A stretch of DNA of 64,000 nt from an uncultured Clostridia bacterium (GTDB lineage: Bacteria > Bacillota > Clostridia > Oscillospirales > Acutalibacteraceae). Positions 1-8,313 of this stretch are shown here, piece after piece. Each line of letters starts with the position of its first letter. Within the stretch, counting starts at the first letter, position 1. The stretch is from the NCBI GenBank assembly GCA_944383495.1, contig CALWPT010000023.1, positions 1 through 64,000 on the forward strand, in the 5' to 3' direction. Both the position numbers and the translations under genes were made by a program. Below the pieces are notes generated by a model. It was not told the DNA's origin. It did no database searches and worked only from the letters and a program-made list of their open reading frames with translations.

Positions 1-30
1 GCCGCCCAGAATATAATTCATAATGCCCAT
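1..30 (-). CDS. 5' end of a gene cut by the window edge; possibly a decarboxylase beta (membrane) subunit
   Basis: Only ten codons are visible, reading MGIMNYILGG. An ATG sits ten bases after a good ribosome binding site (GGAGG), and a well-spaced promoter lies just upstream, so this is very probably a real gene start. The neighbours are the alpha/5S, biotin and carboxyltransferase subunits of a biotin-dependent decarboxylase-type system. In many Clostridia the sodium-pumping beta subunit (OadB) follows in such clusters and begins with a short hydrophobic stretch. That identity is inferred from position only; ten residues cannot prove it. Confidence 0.35.
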   Translation of the reverse strand, partial: MGIMNYILGG

Positions 31-72
31 TCCCGTTAAACCTCCACATGCACTTTCATAAATACAATTAAA

Positions 73-101
73 AATATAACACATCCAACTTCAAATTGCA
101 A
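73..101 (-). promoter_or_regulatory. Sigma-A type promoter for the left-edge gene
   Basis: On the minus strand TTGCAA (96-101) and TATATT (73-78) are separated by 17 bases, upstream of the left-edge start codon. It lies in the 91 bases after the oadA-like stop, so the edge gene can be transcribed apart from the three genes to its right. Confidence 0.6.
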
Positions 102-121
102 GACTTTTTTCACAAGAAATA

Positions 122-1519
122 TTACACGGGATGTGTCTTTTCCGTCCTATCTACGTGTTCATGATCCACGCCGTACTTGCGGTCCCGGCGCTTTTCAAAA
201 AATTTCACCGCCACCTGGCCGAACTGAGCATATGAAAGAACGTCTTCCTCCTGCATCTCGTACTGCTTGATTTCCTCCCGCAGCTGCGCCAGTTCCGGCT
301 CCAAAAGATCAGCGGGACGGCAGTCAATCGGCTCTTGGTCTCCAATAATCTGCTTGCGGAATTCAGGAGAAACCGGAACGGGTGTTTTGCCGTATTCTCC
401 CCGAATCAAGCCCTTAAATTCCTTGGTAACCATTTTATACCGCTCGCCGGTAATCACATTGTATACCGCTTGGGTGCCCACAATCTGGGAAGATGGCGTC
501 ACCAACGGCGGGTATCCGCTGTCCTTTCGTACCGCGGGAACCTCCCGTAACACATCCATCAGCTTGTCTTCCCTCCCGGCCTGCTTCAGCTGGCTGACCA
601 GATTGGACAGCATGCCGCCGGGAACCTGGTATTGCAGCGTATTGGCGTCCACCGCCAGCATTTTGGGATTCAACTGCCCGCTTTCCAGATACTTTTCCCG
701 CAGCTTCATGACATACGGCGTGATTTCCTTAAAGCTTTCCAAATCTATTCCGGTATCGTATTCCGTACCCTTCAGAGCAGCTACCATAGACTCCGTTGCA
801 GGGTGCGATGTTCCCAGCGCCAAGGGAGACATTGCCGTGTCAATTACGTCCGCTCCCGCTTCAATGGCCTTAAGCATCACCATGGAGGCAAGACCGGAGG
901 TATAATGAGAATGTACCTGCACCGGCAGACCAGAGGCCTCCTTCACGGTTTTGACCAGATCGCCAATTTCGTACGGCGTCAATAGGCCGGCCATATCTTT
1001 AATACAAATTGAGTCCGCCCCCGCATCGGCCAGCTGCCTTGCATAATTGGCGTAATACTCCAGATCAAATACTGGGCCGGTGGTGTAGGAAATGGCCCCC
1101 TGCATGTGCGCGCCTTCCTTTTTGCAGGCCTTCATTGCCGTTTCCAAATTGCGGATGTCATTGAGCGCGTCAAATATCCGAATTACGTCAATGCCGTTGG
1201 CAACGGACTTCTGCACAAAATATTCCACCACATCATCCGCATAGTGCCGGTATCCCAGCATGTTCTGACCGCGAAACAGCATTTGCAGCCTTGTGTTGGG
1301 GCATGCCTTGCGGATGATTCGCAGCCGGTCCCATGGATCCTCGTCCAAAAAGCGCAGGCAGGCGTCAAACGTCGCTCCGCCCCAGCATTCCAAAGAATGA
1401 AATCCAACCTTGTCCAGCGCTCCCAGCATGGGGCGCATTTCCTCCGTAGTCATGCGGGTGGCAATCAACGACTGATGCGCGTCCCGCAGCACGGTTTCGG
1501 TAATTCCTATTTTAGGCAT
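122..1519 (-). CDS. oadA: Oxaloacetate decarboxylase alpha / transcarboxylase 5S-type subunit
   Basis: A 465-residue HMGL-like TIM-barrel carboxyltransferase that moves CO2 between a 2-oxoacid (oxaloacetate/pyruvate) and carboxybiotin. Visible landmarks are RDAHQSL (residues 12-18, with the metal-binding Asp13), CIKDMAGLL (172-180, with Lys174, the residue normally carbamylated) and VHSHYTSG (202-209, metal-binding His203 and His205). The conserved PYC_OADA region follows, but the protein ends without a biotin domain, which is supplied by the next gene upstream. It is the third gene of a co-directional set after the carboxyltransferase and biotin carrier. Subunit composition alone fits either a Na+-pumping decarboxylase or a soluble transcarboxylase; the natural acceptor is not settled. 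Confidence 0.9.
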   Translation of the reverse strand: MPKIGITETVLRDAHQSLIATRMTTEEMRPMLGALDKVGFHSLECWGGATFDACLRFLDEDPWDRLRIIRKACPNTRLQMLFRGQNMLGYRHYADDVVEYFVQKSVANGIDVIRIFDALNDIRNLETAMKACKKEGAHMQGAISYTTGPVFDLEYYANYARQLADAGADSICIKDMAGLLTPYEIGDLVKTVKEASGLPVQVHSHYTSGLASMVMLKAIEAGADVIDTAMSPLALGTSHPATESMVAALKGTEYDTGIDLESFKEITPYVMKLREKYLESGQLNPKMLAVDANTLQYQVPGGMLSNLVSQLKQAGREDKLMDVLREVPAVRKDSGYPPLVTPSSQIVGTQAVYNVITGERYKMVTKEFKGLIRGEYGKTPVPVSPEFRKQIIGDQEPIDCRPADLLEPELAQLREEIKQYEMQEEDVLSYAQFGQVAVKFFEKRRDRKYGVDHEHVDRTEKTHPV

Positions 1520-1544
1520 GAAGCAACACCCACCTTTTCCTTAA

Positions 1545-1901
1545 TTACTGGAGCGTGACGACAGCTTTCCCGGATTCCACGCTGTCGCCTTTATTGCAGT
1601 GCACAGCGGCAACAGTGCCATCCCGGGGCGAAAGAATTTCATTTTCCATTTTCATTGCCTCCAGCACAAAAAGCTGATCGCCTTTCTGAACGCTGTCGCC
1701 TTGGGCTACGTTGATTTTGACAATGGTGCCGGGCATAGGCGCACAAACAGCCTCGCCTCCAGCGGGCGCGGGAGCTGCCGTCGGTGCAGGTGCCGCCTTG
1801 GGCGCGGAAGCGACAGGCTGGGCCGCGGATGCATTTTCGCCCACTTCCTCGACCTGCACGTCATATATAGTTCCGTTAACAGTGATTTTCAAATTTTTCA
1901 T
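1545..1901 (-). CDS. Biotin carboxyl carrier subunit (gamma/1.3S type)
   Basis: A 118-residue biotinyl carrier. An N-terminal strand region is followed by an Ala/Pro-rich flexible linker (about residues 26-48) and a C-terminal biotinyl domain with the canonical EAMKMEN motif. Lys84 of that motif is the biotin attachment site. The domain shuttles carboxyl groups between the carboxyltransferase encoded just upstream and the 5S/alpha subunit just downstream. The small gaps (29 and 25 bases) indicate one transcript. The swinging-arm linker and the C-terminal biotin position are typical of 1.3S subunits. Confidence 0.92.
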   Translation of the reverse strand: MKNLKITVNGTIYDVQVEEVGENASAAQPVASAPKAAPAPTAAPAPAGGEAVCAPMPGTIVKINVAQGDSVQKGDQLFVLEAMKMENEILSPRDGTVAAVHCNKGDSVESGKAVVTLQ

Positions 1902-1930
1902 TACGCTTCTTCCTTTCCAATATCCGGTTA

Positions 1931-3223
1931 TTATAATGGCATGTTAGAATGCTTTTTCGCTACCGTGGAAACCCGTTTGCCGGATAACATCTCCATAGCC
2001 GCGATTAATCTTGCCCGCAGATCCTGGGGGACTATAACATCATCCACCACACCGGCCTCGGCCGCTGCCGCGGCGGAAGCAATCGTCGCATCGTATTCCG
2101 CTTCCAGGGCGGCCCGGTCTTCCCCGGCCGCAATCCGCTCATCGAATAAAACGGAAACAGCCGCGGCCGTGGGCAGCGGCGAAATAACCGAGCCTTCTAT
2201 GGCAAAAACACAGTCCGCGTTAGCCCCGCGTCCGGCCAAGGCCACATATACGGGTCCGACGGCCTTCCCGGTCACCACGGATATTTTGGCTGTTGTCGCT
2301 TCCCCGTATGCGTTCGTCAGCATCGCCGCCTCCCGGACGGCGCCGGTCGCTTCTGCTTCTGACGATGCTTCAAAGCCCTCGCTGTCCACCAGCGTAACAA
2401 CCGGCAGGGAAAACGCGTCGCACAAACGGACGAAACGGGCCAGCTTGACGCAGGATTCCCGGTTCAAGGCGCCTTTTACGCCCGCAACGCCGCAGGGCAC
2501 GCCGCCGATCGACGCTAGCGCCGTAGTAGCTGCCTGGCCAAACGCCTCATACAGCTCCAATTCCGAACCCGGATCAACGGCACTGGCCAGTAAATCCTCT
2601 GTTAGCTCCGGCTCGCTGAACTCGCAGTGCGGCGCCGCGGAAAGGTTATTGGAGGGAAGCAGCGACAACGCCTTGCGCGCCGCATCTATCCCCTCTTCTT
2701 CAGAACCGACAGTGATTTGAACCGCTCCCGCTTTTGCGTTAGAAGCGCTGCCTGAAAACGCGGCGGTTTTTCCTAAATTAAAGGGCGGCGTTACAAACAG
2801 CTCGCCCCCCGGGCCCATGATAGTAAGATCCGCTGTCTGCGCCAGCAACGCAGCGCAGCCGCCGCAGGTTCCCATGATAACGGATATCTGGGGAACCATG
2901 CCGGATAAACGGTTGGCCTCCAACAATAAGTCGCCAAAGGCATTTAAAACAGCCTGGCCCTCCGATAGCTTCGCGCCTTTGGAATCATACATTCCCACCA
3001 CAGGCGCTCCCGTTTTCATGGCCAACTGGAATACCCGGCGGATTTTCGCCCCCTGGGTCTCCGTTACGGCTTCTCCCGTTTGGACAAACGCATAACAGGG
3101 AGATCCCGCCGCTTCGCCAAACGCCGTCGTTACGCCGGCCTCAACGCGGGCATCCAGCAGCGTAAAAACGCCGTTATCAAACAATCGTTCCAGCCGGGCG
3201 GCCGCTGTCATTGTATCAGACAT
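1931..3223 (-). CDS. Acyl-CoA carboxyltransferase subunit (12S/MmdA-like), short form
   Basis: A 430-residue protein of the crotonase-fold carboxyl transferase family, which normally transfers CO2 between carboxybiotin and an acyl-CoA. Two half-domains can be seen. The N-terminal half carries the GTCGGCAAL oxyanion-type glycine motif (around residue 119) and a GPGGELFV segment. The C-terminal half carries SVVTGKAVGPVYVAL, and ends in a helical region with DDVI. Typical 12S/MmdA proteins are about 500-520 residues, so roughly 80 residues are missing overall. The substrate is therefore uncertain. It is the first gene of the set, behind a strong promoter, and precedes the biotin carrier. Confidence 0.75.
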   Translation of the reverse strand: MSDTMTAAARLERLFDNGVFTLLDARVEAGVTTAFGEAAGSPCYAFVQTGEAVTETQGAKIRRVFQLAMKTGAPVVGMYDSKGAKLSEGQAVLNAFGDLLLEANRLSGMVPQISVIMGTCGGCAALLAQTADLTIMGPGGELFVTPPFNLGKTAAFSGSASNAKAGAVQITVGSEEEGIDAARKALSLLPSNNLSAAPHCEFSEPELTEDLLASAVDPGSELELYEAFGQAATTALASIGGVPCGVAGVKGALNRESCVKLARFVRLCDAFSLPVVTLVDSEGFEASSEAEATGAVREAAMLTNAYGEATTAKISVVTGKAVGPVYVALAGRGANADCVFAIEGSVISPLPTAAAVSVLFDERIAAGEDRAALEAEYDATIASAAAAAEAGVVDDVIVPQDLRARLIAAMEMLSGKRVSTVAKKHSNMPL

Positions 3224-3296
3224 TGGTTTTGCCTCCTAAAATCATTGCTTTCACAGCCTGTTTTTAGCCGGATAAGCATAAATTTCCTTATTGTAT

Positions 3297-3325
3297 AGTA
3301 TATATTAAGAAAATTGAAAGTACAA
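3297..3325 (-). promoter_or_regulatory. Promoter of the carboxyltransferase operon
   Basis: Minus-strand TTGTAC (3320-3325), a 17-base spacer and TATACT (3297-3302). It lies 74 bases upstream of the carboxyltransferase start codon, in the gap after the GNAT-like gene. Confidence 0.65.
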
Positions 3326-3334
3326 GCACATTTT

Positions 3335-3724
3335 CTATTCTTTTCCGCAGTTTCTGCATGTATGAAAAATCTTTTCAATTTCTACTCGGTTTGTTTGTGA
3401 AAGCGAACAAAGTCCCAATCGGGTAAAGGCCTCTTTTCCGCTCTCGCAGGCCAGGATGACCGTTTTAACGCCTCTTCGAAGCAAGTAGTTCAACGCGGCG
3501 CGGGCCAATCCATCGGTCAATTGCAGGTCGTTTTCATTCTTTTGGGCAAAGGCCGTCAGTTCCCCGTCGGAATTGACAGCGGAAACGCCAATCCACTCGT
3601 CGTTTTCCTGTGCAGCCAGCACCACCTCCCAGCGATACGGAAGGCCAAACTGCGCCAGCAATTCTTTCGCCTTTTCGCCTTCCACAGGCTTGATCACCAT
3701 CATATCGACGCACATTCCTTTCAA
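3335..3724 (-). CDS. GNAT-like hypothetical protein
   Basis: A 129-residue protein without a firm assignment. The pattern of strands and helices (a W-x-V-V-L-A-A strand, an IGVSAV strand, then a helix leading to GVKTVIL and a final turn near FTRLGL) resembles a minimal GNAT acyltransferase fold. No clear acetyl-CoA pyrophosphate loop is present. It ends with a CxxC pair (CRNC), which could bind metal. The start is ambiguous: the longest reading frame uses TTG at 3722-3724 with AAGGA eight bases upstream; ATG codons at residues 4 and 8 are alternatives. It follows rluB by 12 bases and is probably co-transcribed. An acyltransferase role is a guess. Confidence 0.6.
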   Translation of the reverse strand: MKGMCVDMMVIKPVEGEKAKELLAQFGLPYRWEVVLAAQENDEWIGVSAVNSDGELTAFAQKNENDLQLTDGLARAALNYLLRRGVKTVILACESGKEAFTRLGLCSLSQTNRVEIEKIFHTCRNCGKE

Positions 3725-3736
3725 AGAAGGCTTCCT

Positions 3737-4489
3737 TTAGGCCTTCTCCGTTTCTTTTTTTCCTTTTGCGGTTTTGATCAAATCCCGGATTTCCTGTTGC
3801 GTCAGCCGCCGCCATCTGCCCTGCGGCAGCATTCCGAGCCGAAGGCTGCCCATTGCGGTTCGCTTCAGGCGGACCACCTCCAGTCCTACAGCCTCGCACA
3901 TTTTTCGGATTTGCCGGTTGCGGCCCTCGTGGATGATCATTTCCAGTACCGCCCGGCCCTCTTCCTCCTGCAGGATCCGCACCAGGGCGGGCAGAGTGTG
4001 CCGCCCGTCTATCTCTACGCCTGTGGACAGCGCCGTCAGCTGGCTGTCGGTAATTTTGGACCGGACGGTTACCCGGTAGGTCTTGGGAACCTCCCCTCTG
4101 GGATGCATCATCAGGTTGGCAAACTCCCCGTCGTTGGTCATCAGCAAAAGGCCCTCGGAATCCTTGTCCAGCCGCCCAACAGGGTAAATTCTTGCGCCTG
4201 CGTCTTTCACCAATTGAGTGACATCCCGGCGGCCCAGCTCGTCCCGCATGGTGGTTACAAACCCCCGCGGCTTATGAAGCATGACATACATCCGCTCGCC
4301 CTTTTGCTCCACCCTTTTGCCCGCTACCATGACCAAATCCCGGCGGGGATCCACCTTGTCGCCTATGACGGCCTGGCGGCCGTTCACCTTAACCTTTCCC
4401 ATGGCGATCAGCTCCTCCGCCTTTCGGCGGGAAGCGACGCCTCGTTCCGATAAATATTTTTGCAGTCTGATTGTCTCCGGCTGTTTCAT
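3737..4489 (-). CDS. rluB: 23S rRNA pseudouridine synthase RluB
   Basis: A 250-residue RsuA/RluB-family enzyme that isomerises a uridine in 23S rRNA during ribosome assembly. An S4 RNA-binding domain occupies about residues 7-60 (RLQKYLSERGVASRRKAEELI). The catalytic core has GRLDKDSEGLLLMTNDG, in which Asp108 is the expected nucleophile. A later EGRNRQIRKM motif is typical of the family. The C-terminal end is basic (KTAKGKKETEKA). It lies in the minus-strand block that holds dacF-like, gerW and scpAB, an association also found around B. subtilis rluB. Confidence 0.92.
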   Translation of the reverse strand: MKQPETIRLQKYLSERGVASRRKAEELIAMGKVKVNGRQAVIGDKVDPRRDLVMVAGKRVEQKGERMYVMLHKPRGFVTTMRDELGRRDVTQLVKDAGARIYPVGRLDKDSEGLLLMTNDGEFANLMMHPRGEVPKTYRVTVRSKITDSQLTALSTGVEIDGRHTLPALVRILQEEEGRAVLEMIIHEGRNRQIRKMCEAVGLEVVRLKRTAMGSLRLGMLPQGRWRRLTQQEIRDLIKTAKGKKETEKA

Positions 4490-4683
4490 GATTCCTCAAT
4501 TCCGCCGGAATCTCCGGCATTTTTTTACCCGCTGTCCGCGGCTGTCAGCCAATTACTTTTCCTACGCGGGTATCCCTGTATTTACCGTCTGAAGCGGCTT
4601 ACTGGGCAATATTGCGCATTTTCCCCTTCCGTTTCGGCGAAAGCAGGCAAATGCCGACTCGTTTAATAGCCATGGCGGGCCGC

Positions 4684-5811
4684 TCACTTCACGCCCAGCA
4701 GAAAAAAGAAGGCCCCTAAAAACAGATCCCAGGCCGTCACCTCCGGCGCAACCACAAACTCCACCGATTCCCCTGCCCGAATCTGCGCCCGCGCGATCTC
4801 CTTCCCATCAATCAAATACCGGACGGTTCCCACCGCCGTATCCTTTTCCATCGGCGCGTATACAAAGGAGGGCAGTTCTACCTCGCTTTCAATCCGGCCA
4901 AAATCTTCCGGGCACAGCGTTGCCTGCACCGGGTCTGTATAAGCCGTTATACTTGCCTTAGAGCCGCCTACCATCTTCAACGGGTAGGACATGACTTCCT
5001 CTCCCAGCTGGCGTGTTTCCAGCCGATCCAGACCATATCGCAGCATTGCTTTATGATCTGCCCAATCGTTGGGGGCGTTCAGGGTCACGGCCACGACGGC
5101 GCCGCCATCCTCCTCGGCGCTGGATACAAGGCACCGGCCGGATTTCTTCGTGTATCCCGTCTTAACGCCATTGGCCTGTGTAAACATGCTGAGCAGCTTA
5201 TTATGATTGTACATGGTTCGCTTCTCCGGCGGCTTGCCAAAAACGATGGTTGCCTTTTTGGTGGACGCGATCTTAGCAAAGGTGGGGTTTTTCATCGCTG
5301 CGCATGCTAAAAGGGCCATATCATACGCCGTGGAGTAATGTTCCTTATCGTCCAGGCCGGAGGGCGTGACAAAATGGCTGTTTTTCATGCCCAGTTCCTC
5401 CGCCTTTTGGTTCATCAGATCAGCAAATCGCTCCCGGCTCCCCGCAAGGGCAATGGCCGCCGCATTAGCCGCATCATTTCCCGACTCCAGCAGCATCCCG
5501 TAGCAAAGTCCCTCATAGGTAATTACATCTCCCGGCATCAGTCCCATTGAGGTTCCCTCTACCATAACCATTTCCCTAGTCGCGGTTATGCTGTCGTTCA
5601 AGTCTGCGTTTTCAATAACCAGCAGCGTCGTCATAATCTTGGTGGTACTGGCCATAGACAGCCGGGAATGAGCGTTTTTTTCATATAAAACCCGGCCCGT
5701 GTTGCGTTCCATCACAACAGCGGCCTGCGCTGAAACAGACAAGCCTTGCGCGGACAGCCCGCCGCATAGCAGAGACAGCATGCAAACCAAACATATCACT
5801 TTTTTATACAA
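4684..5811 (-). CDS. D-alanyl-D-alanine carboxypeptidase (DacF-like)
   Basis: A low-molecular-weight penicillin-binding protein of peptidase family S11 that trims the terminal D-Ala from peptidoglycan stem peptides. Counting from an upstream in-frame GTG, the residues are an N-terminal hydrophobic signal, STTK (58-61, active Ser), SGN (113-115) and KTG (220-222). A C-terminal beta domain and a final hydrophobic, amphipathic membrane anchor (FLGAFFFLL) follow. I prefer the TTG at 5809-5811 as start because AGGTGG lies five bases upstream of it, whereas the GTG at 5818-5820 would overlap that site. The neighbouring gerW and the spore-forming host suggest a DacF-like cortex role, by inference. 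Confidence 0.88.
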   Translation of the reverse strand: MYKKVICLVCMLSLLCGGLSAQGLSVSAQAAVVMERNTGRVLYEKNAHSRLSMASTTKIMTTLLVIENADLNDSITATREMVMVEGTSMGLMPGDVITYEGLCYGMLLESGNDAANAAAIALAGSRERFADLMNQKAEELGMKNSHFVTPSGLDDKEHYSTAYDMALLACAAMKNPTFAKIASTKKATIVFGKPPEKRTMYNHNKLLSMFTQANGVKTGYTKKSGRCLVSSAEEDGGAVVAVTLNAPNDWADHKAMLRYGLDRLETRQLGEEVMSYPLKMVGGSKASITAYTDPVQATLCPEDFGRIESEVELPSFVYAPMEKDTAVGTVRYLIDGKEIARAQIRAGESVEFVVAPEVTAWDLFLGAFFFLLGVK

Positions 5812-5865
5812 TACAACCACCTGCCTACATCAATTCATATGCACACAGGCAGCCAATCTTGCCAT

Positions 5866-6279
5866 TTATTCCTTCGGCAGATCCGTCTTTTCGCTTTGAT
5901 CCTTTTTATTTTTCTGCAGCAGTTCCACGATCCGGTCGAACATTTCCGGGATCATGTTAATCACTTTATCCGTTGAATTGGGATTACTGCTAATGTTAAT
6001 TAAATTGACCTTGCCAGCTTTGGCGGTCAAAAAAGCAATGGGCTGAATGGTCATACCCGCGCCGCCGCCTCCGCCGAACAGCTTTTGCTGCTGCTTAGAA
6101 GGAAAATCAGACCCCCCGGATGCAAAGCCATACGATACTTTAGAAACGGGTATAATCACCACACCGTCCGGCAGGACGATCTGCTCCCCGATAATGGTAT
6201 CCGCGCCGGACATTGCCCGCAGTTCTTCCATGGTTTTGCCCATGATTCCTTCAACAGGGTGTTCCACATGCTCGTTCAT
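5866..6279 (-). CDS. gerW: Sporulation/germination protein GerW (YtfJ)
   Basis: A 137-residue protein of the YtfJ family. Members have an N-terminal helix (VEGIMGKTMEEL), the conserved GEQIVLPDGVVIIPVSKVSYGFASGG core, a glycine-rich loop (FGGGGGAG, about residues 70-77) and a hydrophobic segment with PIAFL. A charged C-terminal tail follows. In Bacillus, YtfJ/GerW is a forespore protein needed for proper germination; the molecular activity is unknown. Here it lies between the DUF2953 gene (homologue of ytfI) and the dacF-like gene. That ytfI-ytfJ pairing supports the call. Confidence 0.9.
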   Translation of the reverse strand: MNEHVEHPVEGIMGKTMEELRAMSGADTIIGEQIVLPDGVVIIPVSKVSYGFASGGSDFPSKQQQKLFGGGGGAGMTIQPIAFLTAKAGKVNLINISSNPNSTDKVINMIPEMFDRIVELLQKNKKDQSEKTDLPKE

Positions 6280-6367
6280 ATAGTTTGCTCCATTTCTCCG
6301 GCGGCCGCTTCGTTACCCCTTTCCCGCCGCCGGCTGAAAAAGGGGGTATGAGGGCAAAGCTCCCCTA

Positions 6368-6988
6368 TTATATCGTTTCTTGCTTGGTTTCCTTTACCCG
6401 TGCTTCTTTCGGCGCCTGCACAAGCCTTCCCTTTGCGGATGCCCTAACATAAGCCATCAGACCGCCCAACACCGCTATTAGGACAAAAAGCGGCATTACC
6501 CGCAAGGTACTATGAATTTTACACTGGGTTTTCTCCAGCGCGAAATCGGGAAAAATGCAAATATCCGGTTGAATTCGCTTTACCCGGCTTTCCAGAAATT
6601 TCAGCGCCGGAAACACAAGGGCGGATAACTCACCGCACAAAAGTGCCGTTTGATGCGCGTTTTCCCCCGCTGCTCGAATCTGCACACACAATGGACTGAT
6701 TACAAAATGGGAAACCAGACGATCAAATCGAAGGAAAAAGGTTTTAAGCAGCGCAATAGCCACGCGCGCCCGCTCTAGAATCGTTTGCTTTTCCTTCTTT
6801 TGCTTTGCGGGCTTACCTTTCTCTTCTGCTTGCCTTACATTCTTTGCCGGATAAACACGCAGCCGAATAAACCAGACCCGCACCTTTACAGTGAACAGCC
6901 CATCATAGTGAAACGTAACGGAAGCGGGAATCAACAACACCGCGGCGATAAAGGCCGCAGTGCTCCCAAGAATGACCAATGCCGTCAT
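6368..6988 (-). CDS. DUF2953 (YtfI-like) membrane-associated protein
   Basis: A 206-residue protein with a hydrophobic N-terminal segment (LVILGSTAAFIAAVLLIPA), a central charged region with Lys/Glu-rich helices, and a second hydrophobic stretch near the C-terminus (LFVLIAVLGGLMAYV). This matches the DUF2953 architecture of B. subtilis YtfI, which is paired with ytfJ as here. No enzymatic motif is seen. It lies 15 bases from scpB, so it is probably in the same transcript. A sporulation role is inferred from the gene pair only. Confidence 0.75.
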   Translation of the reverse strand: MTALVILGSTAAFIAAVLLIPASVTFHYDGLFTVKVRVWFIRLRVYPAKNVRQAEEKGKPAKQKKEKQTILERARVAIALLKTFFLRFDRLVSHFVISPLCVQIRAAGENAHQTALLCGELSALVFPALKFLESRVKRIQPDICIFPDFALEKTQCKIHSTLRVMPLFVLIAVLGGLMAYVRASAKGRLVQAPKEARVKETKQETI

Positions 6989-7005
6989 GTTCCGTACCTC
7001 CCTGA

Positions 7006-7590
7006 TTATTCCGCGTTTTTCCCTGCTGAAAGAGGCGAAACCAGCCTTTGCTGGCCGTTTTCCTCCTCTGTTGGTTCTTCTCGCTGCGGTAAGGGCGGCA
7101 AATCCTCCAGAGACGTCACGGAAAAACAGCGAAGGAAATCATCCGTCGTTCCGTACACCAGCGGACGGCCCGGAAGTTCCAGCCTGCCCTTCTCCGTCAC
7201 CAGTCCCTTCTCGCAAAGGCTGGCCACCACGCCGGAGCAATCCACGCCTCGCACTTGTTCGATAAACGCTTTGGTAACCGGCTGGTTGTATGCGATAATC
7301 GCCAGCACCTCAAAGGCCGCTTGAGATAGCGGCGTATTGCGCCGCAGATCCAACGCTTTTTTGACCGCGGCAAAATAGTCTGGACGAGAACAGAGCTGAT
7401 ACTTATCCTCTAATGCCACCAGCATAATCCCGCTCTTTCGCGCATCGTACTCCTTTTGCAGCGTCTGGCAGACCTTTTCCACCTCAGCCTCCGTAATTTC
7501 CAGTGCCTGGGCCAGCCGGGAGCGGGAAACAGGCTCTCCCGAAGCAAACAGCACCGCCTCTGCCTGCGCCAGCCATTCATTGTCCGCCAT
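7006..7590 (-). CDS. scpB: Segregation and condensation protein B
   Basis: ScpB, a winged-helix kleisin-interacting subunit that works with ScpA and SMC in chromosome condensation and segregation. The frame opens further upstream, but the ATG at 7588-7590 (MADNEWLAQAEAVLFASGEPVS) matches the family start, giving 194 residues, and has a GGCGGGTGGG sequence just before it. Signature stretches are AEAVLFASGEP, LSQAAFEVLAIIAYNQPVTK and VRGVDCSGV. The start overlaps the end of scpA by 14 bases, indicating translational coupling. Confidence 0.92.
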   Translation of the reverse strand: MADNEWLAQAEAVLFASGEPVSRSRLAQALEITEAEVEKVCQTLQKEYDARKSGIMLVALEDKYQLCSRPDYFAAVKKALDLRRNTPLSQAAFEVLAIIAYNQPVTKAFIEQVRGVDCSGVVASLCEKGLVTEKGRLELPGRPLVYGTTDDFLRCFSVTSLEDLPPLPQREEPTEEENGQQRLVSPLSAGKNAE

Positions 7591-8302
7591 CTGACCCACC
7601 CGCCTTGTTGAGTTTAATTTCCGCCTGCGCGCCGGTTCCACTGACCTCTACTCTCCGCACCTTCACCAACTCCAGCACCGCCAGAAAAGTCGCCACGATG
7701 TCGGATTTGGATTTTGAACCCGAAAACAAGGCATGAAATTTCATTTTTTCCCTCTGCCACAGGGATTTAATCACAAACACAATTTTAGATGAAACGGAAA
7801 CCATCCGTTTTTTTACAATTCCGGCAAACGCTTCCACCGGAGGCGGCAGCCGCCGTTCCCCCCGGCCCACCGCAGCAAGGTACGCGGAATAAAGCTTGTC
7901 CGGCTGATGCACCAGCGAATATGCTTTGTCAAATTCAATTTTCATAGGCTCCCGCACCATAGCGCCAAATCCGGTCGCGTGATCTTTTAGTTTTGCCGCC
8001 ATCTCCTGACAAAGAGCATACTCCCGTAATTGACCTTCCAGCTCGGCCTTCAATTCCTTTGCTTCTTCATGCTTGGGCAGAAGCATGACGGTTTTCAGAT
8101 ATACCAAGCGGGACGCCATCTCCAAAAATTCGCTGGCAATGTCCATGTTTTCCCGCCTAAGCATCTCCATGTGAGAAAGATACTGATCCACCAGCTCCGC
8201 TACCGGAATATCCGCCAGATTCAGCTTGTTTTTGGAAACTAGGTATAACAGCAAATCCAATGGGCCTTCAAAATCCGGCAGCTTAAAAGATAGTTTTTCC
8301 AT
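7577..8302 (-). CDS. scpA: Segregation and condensation protein A
   Basis: The kleisin subunit of bacterial condensin, bridging SMC heads with ScpB. The 241-residue protein starts with KLPDFEGPLDLLLYLVSKNKLNLADIPVAEL, which is diagnostic. It continues with the FLEMASRLVYLKTVMLLP helix and ends with the winged-helix region (DIVATFLAVLELVKVRRVEV). It is followed by scpB with overlap and preceded by the M50 protease gene 11 bases away, forming one operon with the DUF2953 and gerW genes downstream. Confidence 0.95.
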   Translation of the reverse strand: MEKLSFKLPDFEGPLDLLLYLVSKNKLNLADIPVAELVDQYLSHMEMLRRENMDIASEFLEMASRLVYLKTVMLLPKHEEAKELKAELEGQLREYALCQEMAAKLKDHATGFGAMVREPMKIEFDKAYSLVHQPDKLYSAYLAAVGRGERRLPPPVEAFAGIVKKRMVSVSSKIVFVIKSLWQREKMKFHALFSGSKSKSDIVATFLAVLELVKVRRVEVSGTGAQAEIKLNKAGGSDGGQ

Positions 8303-8313
8303 CCTTTCCCGCC

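Noticed and set aside
1599..2720. A 373-codon plus-strand open frame opposite the biotin carrier and carboxyltransferase genes
   Set aside because: It is antisense to two clear family members, has no binding site, and its translation is low-complexity Ser/Ala text typical of a shadow frame in GC-rich coding DNA.
3521..4453. A 310-codon plus-strand open frame opposite rluB and the GNAT-like gene
   Set aside because: It crosses two opposing genes and is rich in His, Gln and Pro with no motif; it is a mirror of the real coding frames.
4500..4530. GCCGGA-ATC-TCCGGC followed by T7 on the plus strand, upstream of rluB
   Set aside because: It looks like a plus-strand terminator, but no plus-strand gene precedes it, and on the minus strand no U tract follows the stem.
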